From positions 3,633,752 through 3,697,751 of the forward strand of contig JAJQOW010000014.1 in the NCBI GenBank assembly GCA_037975125.1: 64,000 bases of DNA. Direction: 5' to 3'. This DNA is from Latrodectus hesperus. Taxonomy: Eukaryota > Arthropoda > Arachnida > Araneae > Theridiidae. Positions 30,338 through 41,280 of the stretch are shown piece by piece; within the stretch, counting starts at the first letter, position 1, and every line of letters starts with the position of its first letter. Below the pieces are notes generated by a model that saw nothing but the letters and a program-made list of their open reading frames with translations, was not told where the DNA came from and ran no database searches. The position numbers and the translations under genes were made by a program.

Positions 30338-31326
30338 CAGTAGAGCTTCAATTATCCGAACTCCGTCTATCCGAATCGCTTTCAAAATTAAACAAAAACG
30401 AATTAGACTGAAGCTCAGAAGAAAAATGAGAAAAGGAAAAATGTCAAGAAAAGGAAAGGTAAGAGAAGGGAGAAGACGAGAATGGAGAGAGAGAGAGAGT
30501 GAGACATGTCATGTGAAAAATTCAGAAACATTCTTTTGAAAATTCCTGGATGTTCAGATTGGTTTGTTTGTCGCTCAACGGCCATTTTTTGCACACGAGG
30601 GCTAATTAGACCGGGACCTACAGTTTAAAGTGGATTCCAAACCACTACAAACATCCATGCCCAAGGTGGGATTCGAACCCACGAACTGTTGAACCGAAGG
30701 CAAGAGCGCGAACCATTCGGCTGCCAGCTCGGCTGGATGTTCAGACGTTAATGCTAAAAATAAAAGATTATGAGTCATCACGGATTTCAAATTGCAAGTG
30801 ATGGTAAACTTATTGAAAGTGTCAAACAACAAGATGCCTTTTATGCCCGAATTCAAGCAGATACTGGACCATCAGCTAGCTATTGAAGTATTTTTCGGAT
30901 TTGAAATTACTTTGAAGTGGATTGCCCATGTGTGACCACATACAATTTCTAACTGTCCAGCTGGTTGACTTGACTGCTCGAAAACGGATGAAGACAGTGA
31001 AACAGCTTTCTGTGACCAAGGTGTACCGTAAGCAATGACTTTCATTCATAGCACTGTACACACATTCTGTATTAATGTACAACACTTGCAAGTACCTTAA
31101 CATGTAAAGTGTTGATTTTTTATCTGATTAAATTTTACTTAAAACTTATTCTTTCTAATTTGATTATGTTCTTTTTCAGTAAAAATATTTTTCTTATATT
31201 TTAATGTACAATAAATAATTAAAATTAACCTTTTTTTCCGAAAATTCCAATTAACTGATTAATCGAGTTCTTGCTTATCCTAATGGAATACAATTCTAAC
31301 TGCTTGGAATAATTGGAGTTAAACTA
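30338..31326 (+). mobile_element. Degraded Tigger/pogo DNA transposon, internally deleted
   Basis: The left end reads CAGTAGAGCTTCAATTATCC followed by GAACTCCGTCTATCCGAA, the characteristic terminus of Tigger-type pogo elements. The right end (31260-31326) carries the matching inverted motifs GAGTTCTTGCTTATCC and GGAATAATTGGAGTT. Between them, plus-strand remnants of the C-terminal part of a jerky/Tigger-like transposase are visible in broken frames: HGFQIASDGKLIES near 30780, EVFFGFEITLKW near 30890, and TARKRMKTVKQLSVTKVY near 30972. The catalytic DDE core and the DNA-binding domain are absent, so the copy is dead. A SINE is inserted inside it at 30546-30745. The expected TA target duplication is not clear at the decayed ends. 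Confidence 0.75.
30546..30745 (-). mobile_element. tRNA-headed SINE nested in the Tigger copy, perfect 13-bp duplication
   Basis: The body spans 30559-30732 on the minus strand and is flanked by identical 13-mers CTGGATGTTCAGA at 30546-30558 and 30733-30745. The head begins GCCGAGCTGGCAGCCGAATG and includes a full B box, GTGGGTTCGAATCCCAC, that would form a perfect T-arm stem. It is followed by CTTGGGCATGGATG, the same post-head module as in the 24- and 45-kb SINEs, and a short body ending in GCGACAAACAAACC. It is close to the copy at 50281. As it interrupts the Tigger relic, it inserted later. Confidence 0.92.
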
Positions 31327-32086
31327 TATGTGATTTTGTGAAATTATAACAGTGAATTAAATCTACCACTTATTTTAAATCTTTTATTGCTATTTCCTTT
31401 TTGAACATTGCTAATTTATCTTCCATTGTTCTTATTGCAATTGCTAATTAACTGAATTGTTTTAATGATGTTTTACTTGGTATTCTAAATTACTGTCTTT
31501 AATAAGCGCTATAGGATTTTTAAATTAGGTAAAACATTTTATGTTTCTTTTGTTCCCGAATCAGAGTAGAAATCTTAAGAGTTTATCAAATTTCTTTTAT
31601 CTTACACATTGTTTGATTGAATTATTAAAATCAAAGAGAAAACTTAAGAAAATTAAACTCATATATAATTCATTATTATTTTTTTAAATGAGTTTTCGAT
31701 TTTTTTTATTTTTATATATTATCTGATATTATTCAAACAAATTAACTCAAATAATAAAAACGGAATGTAAATATAAATTAAAGAAAATTATTGAAATTCA
31801 TGTATAAGATAAAATATTTTGTTTAATATACTTAATGCAATTTAAATTCCACACCAAACCTATATTTCCTTAAAGAAAAATAATTCTCAGAAACTAAAAA
31901 AATTACTAACGATATCCATTTTTATAAACTATAAATTTCAAACCAATTTTTTAAATACCTAAATAGGGTGAGATTCACTTTAACTATTTGAATTTCAAAT
32001 TATTTTGCATAAGTAAAAAGTCATTCAAATGTCATTTTATTAAATTATCCTCTGTTTGAACTAATCCCTCCATAATAAATTAAGAC

Positions 32087-32090
<4 letters not shown>
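31327..32090. other. A+T-rich spacer, no gene seen
   Basis: Low-complexity sequence between the Tigger copy and an (AT)n tract; nothing recognised. Confidence 0.65.

Positions 32091-32153
<63 letters not shown>
32091..32153. repeat. (AT)n microsatellite abutting mariner copy 1
   Basis: A 63-bp AT run ends exactly where the mariner terminus begins. A TA-rich run is an obvious target for a TA-specific mariner, or it may have grown from the duplicated TA. Confidence 0.97.
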
Positions 32154-32154
<1 letters not shown>

Positions 32155-33326
32155 GTCACTCTGAAATTTTTGAGATACAACTAGGCTTTTATAGTTATAC
32201 TTACAAAATTTTAGGTGTGTTCAAAGTAGTCTCCTCCAGCATCAATGCACTTTTATAGACGAATTTTTCACAGATTAAATGCCTCAAGCCATTCATTTCT
32301 TCGAATAAATGAAAAAAATGCATTTATAGCCACATCAATCTCTTCTTCTGAATGAAAACGACGTCCACGTAAGTTCTTTTTTAGATTAAACAATAACCAA
32401 AAGTCGCACATAGCTAGATCTGGTGAATACGGCGGATGTTCGATCACTTTAATTTGTTTTTTTTTTAAGAAACTCAACTGTTAATCCGGCTGTATGTGAA
32501 GATGCATTGTCATGGTGAAGCATTAGTCTTCTAACATTCAGTTCTTGTAGAATTTCTGGAAGACATTTAGTCGTATACCAGTTTGCTGTTACTGTCTTCT
32601 GTCCTTCCAACTTGATGGCTTTGACCAATCCCGTACTTCTGAAGAAAACGGCATACATCACTTTTTTCAGTGCGCGTTGTTTCTTCACCATTGTCGGCGT
32701 GGGATCATCTTCAAAGACCCATACTTTGCTTTCTTGACGTGTTGGAACGTCAAAAAACGGTATGTACGTTTCATCACCTGTTACAATTTTAGAAATGATG
32801 CGGTGGCCACCATCATTCAGCATATAAGAGTTTCTTTACTGATTCTGACACGCTCCTCTTTTTGATGCTCAGTTAGATTATGGGAACCCAACGGCAAATT
32901 ACTTTTTTCATATGTAATTCTTCATGAATGATTTTGTGTAGGGCTGCGGATCCAATGTTAAGTTCCTTCTGTATCATTTGATAGGTACAGCGATTATCAT
33001 CCATTAACATTTTTCGTATGGCAGACACATTATCCGGGATTACTGCCGACGGTGGCCTTTCCTGTGTGTTCTTCATCCTGAAGAAAATTGCCACCTCTTC
33101 TAAATTCTCTAAACCATCTGAATACAGTAGCACAAGATGGAGATTCATCACCAAATGCTAATTGCAACCGTTTAATGCATTTTTCTTGATTTAATCCTGC
33201 TTTGAAATCGTAGAAAATCATAGCTCGAAAATTTTCTCGCATCAACTCCATTTTCCCTTCTGTTTAAAATTTGTTCCACGCTAAACAAGTTGAAGTAAGT
33301 CAGTAAAAAATCGTCTTCTGTGTTAA
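32154..33326 (-). mobile_element. Mariner element, copy 1, one end missing
   Basis: The left end CGTCACTCTGAAATTTTTG matches the terminus of copy 2 (35438) except for loss of four bases (AGGG) after CG. Sequence runs collinear with copy 2 up to about 33326, just upstream of the transposase start, then diverges. The second inverted repeat is therefore missing and this copy is truncated or rearranged. Confidence 0.9.
32268..33251 (-). pseudogene. Mariner transposase, frameshifted
   Basis: The protein would be a DD34D-type mariner transposase, which cuts and pastes its element in the nucleus. It reads on the minus strand from MELMRENFRAMIF at 33251. A paired helix-turn-helix N-terminal region (including TVFRWFREFRRG) shifts frame near 33060 and continues in another frame to CRWVPII (32873), where a stop interrupts the WVPH motif. 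The catalytic half resumes at 32823 with DGGHRIISKIVTGDETY (first Asp) and reaches HDNASSHTA (second Asp). It shifts again in a run of Lys codons near 32460 and ends in PPYSPDLAMCDFWLLF (third Asp region). All three catalytic Asp positions are still visible, but at least three frame breaks make it inactive. Confidence 0.9.
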
Positions 33327-35437
33327 AAAGTTGCAATACATGATGTAAGACAAATATCTTTTATTTACTTATTTTATAAATATTTTAATGAAATTATTTA
33401 ATTCAATTTTAAAAGAATTCTGACTAAAATATTACATTATTACTAAACATTATATTAAGCATCAATCTGATTATTTGTGATGTAATGATTTCATTTGAAT
33501 CAGAATCCATATTTTTCATAGTAAAATAAATAATGGGATACTTCAAATACGGCATAATTTATGGAATTAATTATTATTTATTTTAAGTCTGACTGTCATA
33601 TTATCTCAAAGCGATTTGAATTCTTATGTATCGCTTTTAACGAATTATTTACAGCATAATTTTAATTTTAATTGTTTCAAAATATGAATTAAAAATTTAG
33701 GAATATTTGTGCTTTAATCAGCATTCATAACCTCAAATTATTATAAATCTTAAACTAAGCAGAATTACTTTAGATATTTAAAATATGCAAATTTTAAGTC
33801 ATATATTATGTAACAAAATTACTATCATATTTATAAAAAGAACCTCTGAATACATTCATAATTTCCTTTTACTCTCACTTCAATCAATAAAAAATTTCAG
33901 CCATTTTCAATTTCTGCATTCTCAAAAAATATTACAAATGATCATTTTCCAAAAATAATTATCCAAACTTTTATACATAATAAAATATGTTTTGCAGGAA
34001 ATAAACTCTTCATTCCAAATACAAACTCTTTTCAATAAGAAGTGGTAACAGGTGTCTGTATAGCAATAGTATAATAGCCAAACTTTTGAATTATTTATGA
34101 AGGGGTCTTCGATATTCTAAGAAAATTCCAATGTTACAGATCTGTGATCGCTTTCGAAATGTTAACAATTCTGTGAGTCAGTATGTGCCAGCCTAAGGCG
34201 TAAAGAAGTTCGTTCCGCAACACTTTTTCTTGAACAATGCGCAAACTTATTATATTAAATTATTCTTAGAAGCAAATAATTTTCAAAGGAGCAAAATTTG
34301 TATTTGATGAAGCATTTTTATTAAAGAAATTTGACACTCTGGTTGTAAGTTTATGTTTTCACATGCGCGGGAAACTGTTCTTTTCATATCTATATTTTTT
34401 TAAATTGAAAATGGTAGTATTATATGAAAAATAATTTACGCGTTTACAATCTGTTTTCAAAATTTACCAGTTGAAAATATTTGTTTTATTATACAAGTAA
34501 AATATCTATTATTTAAATTCCTGTCATTTTATATTCTGATTATTTGAGTTATTATTTATTTTGTTTTCATAATATGTGTCAAAGTTTTCTGCCTGTGTTT
34601 TTGAATAAAGTATTAGTATTATTCTTAAACAAATTTTGATACATAAAAATAATAAATACTTGTCTTATCTAGTTTCCAATAAATATTTTATATTAAAATT
34701 TTGTTAATTCTTGAACAAATTTTATGAATTGTTGTTTAACCAAAACATTACTTGGTATGAGTTTTAAAATATTTATTGACATGCATTTTTTAAGCCTGCA
34801 TTTATATTTTTGCAAACGTTATAATTGATTTAAAAACATAAAATTGATAAAGATTGTCTAGCTATAATATTTTCATAAAAAGATAGTACATTGCAATAAA
34901 ATCAAAATTAATCAAATATTGGCTTCAAATTGTCATTAATTTTTAAAAACTTATGTACATTTTCTTAAATATAAAAATGTTTGTCTTTTATTAGTTATGT
35001 GTGCCTGTTAATTAAAATAATTTTGGTAACTGATTCCTAGATGTTTAATAAAACGTAGCATAGTTTTACTTTTAGCAAAGCAAAATAAATAGACTAAAAC
35101 ATTAGATTTTTTGGTTATACGTGATTTAAGTTTTGAATTTAAACCACGTATAACCATCTCGTAGGACTTTTCATAGATGATAGGCAACGGGTCTATCAAT
35201 TATAAGTCTCGAACGAGGAAAGCAGGAAAACTGCCAACTTTCACCCCAATATTTTTCACTGTTTACCACCAAACGCTGGGACCGCATCTCGAACAGTATG
35301 GTTCAATCATTAGGTCAAGTCAAATCAACAACTTGCTTAAATGTATTTACCAATGATCTAGTGAGAGCTATTTGATTAAAAATATTTTGTATATATAAAG
35401 ACTCATATACCGATTTATAAAGTTGATTTCACTTATA
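33327..35437. other. Spacer between mariner copies, no gene seen
   Basis: A+T-rich. A short inverted repeat (GGTTATACGTG at 35113-35123 against its complement at 35145-35155) with matching inner ATTTAA segments sits near the right edge. A slightly GC-richer stretch, 35195-35340, is unclassified. Confidence 0.55.
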
Positions 35438-36697
35438 CGAGGGTCACTCTGAAATTTTTGAGATACAACTAGGTTTTTAAAGTTATACTTGCAAAATTTT
35501 AGGTGTGTTCAAAGTAGTCTCCTCCAGCATCAATGCACTTTTGTAGACGAATTTTCCTCAGATTAAATGCCTCAAGCCATTCATTTCTTCGAATAGATGA
35601 AAAAATGCATTTAAAGCCACATCAATCTCTTCTTCTGAATGAAAACGACGTCCACGTAAGTTCTTTTTTATATTAAAGAATAACCAAAAGTCGCACTTAG
35701 CAGATCAGGTGAATACGGCGGATAATCAATCACTTTAATTTGTTTTTGTTTAAGAAACTCAACTGTTAATCCGGCTGTATGTGAAGATGCATTGTCATGT
35801 TGAAGCATTAGTCCCCTAACATTCAGTTCTTGTAGAATTTCTGGAAGACATTCAGTGGTATACCAGTTTGTTGTTACTGTCTTCTGTCTATCCAACTTGA
35901 TGGCTTTGACCAATCCCGTACTTCTGAAAAAAACGACATATATCACTTTTTTCAGTGCGCGTTGTTTTTTCACCATTGTCGGTGTGGGATCATCTTCAAA
36001 GACCCATACTTTGCTTTCTTGTCGTGTTGGAACGTCAAAAAATGGTATGTACGTTTCATCACATGTTACAATTTTAGAAATGATGCGGTGGCCACCATCA
36101 TTCTGCATTTAAGAGTTTCTTAACTGATTCTGACACGCTCCTCTTTTTGATGCTCAGTTAGATTATGGAAACCCAACGGCAAACTACTTTTTTCATGTGT
36201 AATTCTTCATGAATGATTTTGTGTATGGCTGCGGATCCAATGTTAGGTTCCTTCTGTATCATTTGATAGGTACAGCGATTATCATCCTTTAACATTTTTC
36301 GTATGGCAGACACATTATCCGGGATTACTGCTGACGGCGGTTTTCCTGTGTGTTCTTCATCCTGATGAAAATTGCGACCTTTTCTAAATTCTCTAAACCA
36401 TCTGAATACAGTAGCACAAGCTGGAGATTCATCACCAAATGCTAATTGCAACCGTTGAACGCATTCTTCTTGATTTAATCTTGCTTTGAAATTGTAGAAA
36501 ATCATAGCGCGAAAATGTTCTCGCGTCAGCTCCATTTTCTCTTGTTTAAAATTTATTCCACGCTTTAAACAAGTTGAAGTAAGTCAGTAAAAATTTGTCT
36601 TCTGGGTTTAAATATTTATTACTTTAAAATTAAACCGTTATTTTTATTTTGTAAATTCTCGTCAGCAGGTATCTCAAAAACTTCAGAGTAACTCTCG
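35438..36697 (-). mobile_element. Mariner element, copy 2, both ends present
   Basis: This 1260-bp copy is flanked by TA on both sides (35436-35437 and 36698-36699). The left terminus is CGAGGGTCACTCTGAAATTT and the right terminus, read inward on the minus strand, is CGAGAGTTACTCTGAAGTTT. They match at about 26 of 29 positions through TTTGAGATAC. Length, TA duplication and inverted repeats are those of a full-length mariner. Same orientation as copy 1. Confidence 0.95.
35561..36535 (-). pseudogene. Mariner transposase, frameshifted
   Basis: The start is MELTREHFRAMIFYNFK at 36535. The N-terminal DNA-binding half stays open for 125 codons, better preserved than in copy 1, and stops at CRWVSII (36158) inside the WVPH motif. 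The catalytic half resumes at 36108 (MQNDGGHRIISKIVTCDETY, first Asp) and continues through LQHDNASSHTAGLTVEFL (second Asp). It goes out of frame after YSPDL near 35700, losing the CDFW segment that holds the third Asp. It cannot make an active enzyme. The break between halves is at the same place as in copy 1. Confidence 0.92.
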
Positions 36698-36707
36698 TAT
36701 TTAATGA

Positions 36708-36813
36708 GTTTGAATAATCATTAAATTGCGTTCATAAATTGCGTTTGAATAATCATTAAATATTTCTATCAAATGTGTGCGTATAATTTGCACACATTTG
36801 ATAGAAATATTTA
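36708..36813. repeat. Direct duplication plus perfect 24-bp hairpin beside mariner copy 2
   Basis: A 19-mer, GTTTGAATAATCATTAAAT, occurs at 36708-36726 and again at 36743-36761. The second copy runs into a hairpin with exact 24-bp arms (36757-36780 and 36790-36813) around a 9-nt loop, GTATAATTT. Direct and inverted duplications at one spot, 10 bp outside the transposon, suggest a repair or replication event with template switching. Confidence 0.9.
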
Positions 36814-37078
36814 CTAAATATGTACGATATTACTAAAAGAATACTCTTTTAGTTCAAGTGGGCAAACATATATTTACTAGTAATATACCACATACAAACA
36901 AATAATACAAACAATATTATTATACTTAAAAGTAAGATTATATAGCTCTGTAATCTGGGAATTTATCTGTAAATATTTTTTTATTTAGTTTCCTGCATGT
37001 TTTCTATAATTATGAATAATAAATGGAATCTCATTTAGACATATAGACATTTTTAAGATTATGAAACCGTATTCGATT

Positions 37079-37623
37079 ACAATCAAGACAGTAGACCGCG
37101 GTGGCTTGTTTGGTTAGGGCATCGTTCTCATTATCGGAAGTTTGAATCCCGGCTTAACCGAAGATAAGTTGTGTTCACTAATGGCAGCTGGAACACGTGT
37201 GGTTGGGTGTGGTGGCATGGGAGTGGTTGAAATGTCCTCCAAGTGAAATGATAACTCTGGAGATGGTAGGCCAATTGGGGCTCTTCTGCTTCAATATTTA
37301 GAAGACTCCATCCGGCTGAATTTATCTACTTGGTAGAGCACAGCTCAGGGCTAGGTACATGGAAACATGGTGGCACAGCATAGTAAACCTTAGCCAAGTT
37401 TTTGAAATCAGTCATCCACCTCATCATTTTGAATCAAATTTAAAGTACGAGATTGGAATTAGGACCTTTGGGGTTGGCAGGTTAACTATTGCGGATTTTC
37501 TACTTAGTCCCTGCTTCCAAATCACAGAGACTCCACTCGGATGCCTCTATCTAACTGGTAGATCCCAACTCAGGACTAGGCACAGATAAGCATGCTGGTG
37601 CAACAAAAACAATCAAGACAGTA
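37079..37623 (+). mobile_element. tRNA-headed SINE with perfect 15-bp target duplication and internal duplication
   Basis: The body 37094-37608 is flanked by identical 15-mers ACAATCAAGACAGTA at 37079-37093 and 37609-37623. The head GACCGCGGTGGCTTGTTTGG has an A-box-like TGGCTTGTTTGGTTAGGGC and a B box AGTTTGAATCCCG about 40 nt later. The 3' part contains two related copies of one module: ACTCC..CGG, then ATCTA, then ACTGGTAGA-like, then CTCAGGnCTAGG, at about 37308-37365 and 37530-37585. This makes the element unusually long (515 bp). It ends GGTGCAACAAAAAC, the same tail as the LINE relic at 47372. The clean duplication argues for a recent insertion. Confidence 0.92.
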
Positions 37624-40127
37624 TATTCCTAAAATAACTGTGCCAATTAATTGAAAATAAACCATTGTGCTATTTTACAACATACATAAAAATAATTTTT
37701 GTATTTCATTTATTATGTTATGAAGGCAGTCAGGAACAATATTTTGGATTACAACTGAGATATAATTTTAAACAGTAAAGGAAGATTTTATATTATTTAT
37801 TTATATATCAATCTCTTATAAATTACTTATTTATGCCATGTAGTCTAGACTTAAGCAATAAATATGGGTATTTTAAGGAATTTTTTAAAGGTACTTGCCA
37901 CTTTTTATTTTCAAGCCATATCTCTAATGTCACTTTTAAACCCTGCCTTGTTTTACAATTTACCTTTATGAGTGCAATTTAGAAGCCGGATTTCAGCCCA
38001 TAAGTTTCCTCTTTTACCACAAGTATTTGTAAGAGAAACATGATGTCAGATAACCCAATGTGATTTTTGTTAGCTTTAAAAAACAAAAAGTCATTCTAAG
38101 AGTTTCCTTACGTTTAGTAACTTTTGAGAAATCAAGAAGTACCGAATCGTTAAAGTGTAACGGCTATGTTTATGCCACTAAGCTGAGCAATTTCCAAATC
38201 TCATCTTTTTTGAAAAGTTCTTAAATATTTGTAGCACATTTAGATAAGCACATTCTGTTTTACAACTGTTGCGTAAAAATCAGAAATGCAAACTGAGTTC
38301 TTTTCAGTATTTTTCTTAGAATCTATTTATAGATTTATTCTACAAATCAAGTAATGAAAGATTCACAGTATTTTATACCTTGAAATATTCAATTTCAAGT
38401 TTCTTTTTTAAGATTTTTCAGCAACATATAAAATTTAATAATAATAATAATTATTTTTATTGGATTATTTCCCCTAATTATCATATAATAAACAAATATA
38501 TCAAACACAGAAAATTATTCATAAGACTAATAATTTCATTCAAAAATATTTTTGGAAGTATGTTTAGTAATATATTTCTTCTACCAAATCTGAATGAAAA
38601 CGTATTCCATGGAAATTAGATAAATGATAATAGATAACATTTTAACAAAATAGTTTAACAATGGCAGTTTATACCTATCATATTTTCTTGCCAAAGATTT
38701 GTCTTTTAGTTGCTATGAAATATCATCATGAAAATCGTATTATATTCTGATAGTATAGATAAAATTTTTAACTTGTTTAAAAATCGGAAATATTTATTTG
38801 GAATAAAAAATTCATTTTAATATTTCCATGAAGTTATTTGAAGAAGATATGTTTCTACTAAGAATTGAATAATTAAAAAATAATGCTCTAGTTTTCAAAT
38901 GTGGAATAACAGTTGGATATTATTATATTCATAGCATCAATTAAGCTATTCTACAATTTTGCGATAACTAATATATTAGGAACATATCCTTGTGAATATT
39001 GATTGAAATATTTTTCAAACATTCAGTATCATAGATATAGAATCCTACTCACAGCATTAGAGACTTCTTAATGCTATCAAAATTGAAAATCGGGGTATTT
39101 TCGTGTTTAAAACTTGGAAAACGTATGCAATAGAAATTTCAGAGATTTTTGAAATCGAAAAAAGTAATCACATACGAATTCATTATGAAACAAAAAAACA
39201 GATTAATCCTCAAAAATAAGCGAATAAATTGTCTTTAAATCAATTGCAGTACTCTTCAGATATCGGGACTAATGATTTCTTTTGAATACTTTAGGCTTAA
39301 AAATGTTTTTCTTCTACAAATATATACTATAAAATAGCAATAATTTATTTTTTCAAAGGAAATATTTTATAAAAAAACAATAATTTGAATATGTTATGGC
39401 TTTGAAATATGCACTTTTTGTATCTTCCAATAACACAATTTCATTTTTATTATCATTTCAGGTCTTAAAATATTAATTAAATTTTTGGTTATTGATTTTG
39501 AACTTATTATTATTCGAATAAAGGAATATTGCTAATAAATAAGTCCTAATTTTTGAAATATTGAGTGTATATATAACGAAAACAAATAGGAAATTAGATT
39601 TTTAGCCGAGAAAATATATATGAGCAATTATATTTTGTTGCTAATATGAAAGTATGTATAAATATTATATATTATTTGCATATGCAACATTTTTTATCAA
39701 GATAAGATATATAATCGATAAGATATATCGTCAAATTTATTTGGTAAGTTTTCACGGAACTCGTAACATCTATTAAAATGATATATTATAGGTATGTAAA
39801 GCAAATACATAAAATCATGATTCACTAGGATAACTAAGTATATCATAATCATTATTGATATTAATTATTGAGTCAATTCTCATGAGAAAAGTTCCGACAG
39901 AATGATAAAAATCGCACTTAATCATAACACATAAACGCACATTATTTCATATAATAGCCCATTTAGGGTTCCTTAAGTAGTAATAAGTCACCCAAGAGAA
40001 GCCATAAATGTAATTCTTTCCCATAATATTTTTACTTTTGTATCACATTTAAGCTATAAATGACATTTGAACAGATACTAGTCATATTAGTTATTATATG
40101 CAGTTAAGAATTGTGTTAAGATTGATA
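37624..40127. other. A+T-rich DNA, no gene seen
   Basis: About 2.5 kb with no island and no element. The 79-codon frame at 38380-38619 is Phe/Asn/Ile-rich and looks like chance reading of A/T-rich DNA. Confidence 0.6.
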
Positions 40128-40647
40128 CATTAAGACAGGGATGGACGAACTATGGTTCGCGCGCCAAGTTTGGCACGCCGGAATATTTTATTCGTCCTGC
40201 GAGTAGAATTTTAATTTGTCAGTCCAACGGAAATTAAAAGAAAATATAATTTATATATATTATAGACCTATCTATTTTTCTTCTTTGTTTATTTTTTCCT
40301 TCCTTTTTTCAAAGGATTGATGATGTTTTTACTTTCTCTATTTTTGATCTACAAAACATAAATCTAAACTTAGGAAATACTTAGAAAGAATCATTTCAGA
40401 AGTAGATTGACAGATAAAAATTTAAATTCGTTCCTTGGAATCAGTACTTTTCACTTCGAACCTCAATATAACGAACTTTTAAAAGAAAAATTGCAATTTC
40501 ACTAAACTCATTGACATACTTAAATTGTAAAACTTGTATATTGTTTTTAAAATTCTAGAAAAATTTATCTCGGCCCGCCAACCTTTATTTATTTATCTTT
40601 GATTTTTGGCCCGAGACCAAAAAAGTCTACAAATCCCTACATTAAGA
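40128..40647. mobile_element. Complete non-autonomous hAT element with 8-bp target duplication
   Basis: The element 40136-40639 (504 bp) is flanked on both sides by CATTAAGA (40128-40135 and 40640-40647), the 8-bp duplication typical of hAT transposons. The left end is CAGGGATGGACGAACTATGG; the right end read inward is (G/T)AGGGATTTGTAGACTTT, with TGGTCTCGGGCC further in, the usual hAT layout of CAGGG plus CCCGGGCC-like subterminal blocks. No transposase frame is present, so movement would depend on an enzyme from elsewhere. The body is A+T-rich. Confidence 0.9.
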
Positions 40648-40959
40648 CATGTCTTAGACTTGTGATTTTCTGACTATAATAGTAAGTTGATGCATTAGAT
40701 ATATAAAAATAATAAGCAGTAATTATAGATACGATATTTTAACACACAAAGTGTTTTGTGATTACTGAGTAAGAATTCTATACTCTACGGAAAGACTAAT
40801 CTTTCAAAAGATTATTTTCTTAAAAAAAATTGTTCTTAGAGGAAATGTCTTATAATTTAAAAATCAAAGTATGAATTTGTCTTTATGAAAATTTTATTAA
40901 AAAAAGGAAAATATTTAAAAGAATTGAAATAAAGTATCTTGAAGCCCCTCGACAAATTC
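40648..40959. other. A+T-rich spacer, no gene seen
   Basis: Nothing recognised. Confidence 0.6.
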
Positions 40960-41280
40960 GATTTTCCACCTGACATTTTTCAATGATTACTTCTAAATCC
41001 CCAAAGCCGATCGTGAGAGTAACTTTGTATTCAAACCTGAGGGAGGCTTGAATTTCAATTTTCAGCTTTTGTTCACAAATTGAAAGATTCCCATACCCGG
41101 AGGCTCAAAACGCGTATAGAATAACATTTGCTTCGTAAACGATGCTTTTTGCAAAAAAAAATTGCATCATAATCTTTGGGCTTTGCGCGACAACTTGCCG
41201 GGAAAAAGCGGGAAAAAAGCCTTTCGTTGCTCCGTAAAATCCAGATGAAATCAAATGACTTGAATATATTTGAATACACT
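40960..41280. other. GC-richer patch, unassigned
   Basis: It includes CpG-containing CCGATCGTGAG, AAACGCGTATAG, TTTGCGCGACAACTTGCCGGG. A 68-codon minus-strand frame (41073-41279) is basic and Phe/Ser-rich with no domain I recognise. It could be an exon remnant or non-coding regulatory DNA. Confidence 0.25.

Noticed and set aside
30294..30539. 81-codon Arg/Lys-rich plus-strand frame
   Set aside because: It reads through the Tigger terminus and a purine-rich low-complexity stretch, so it is not a gene.
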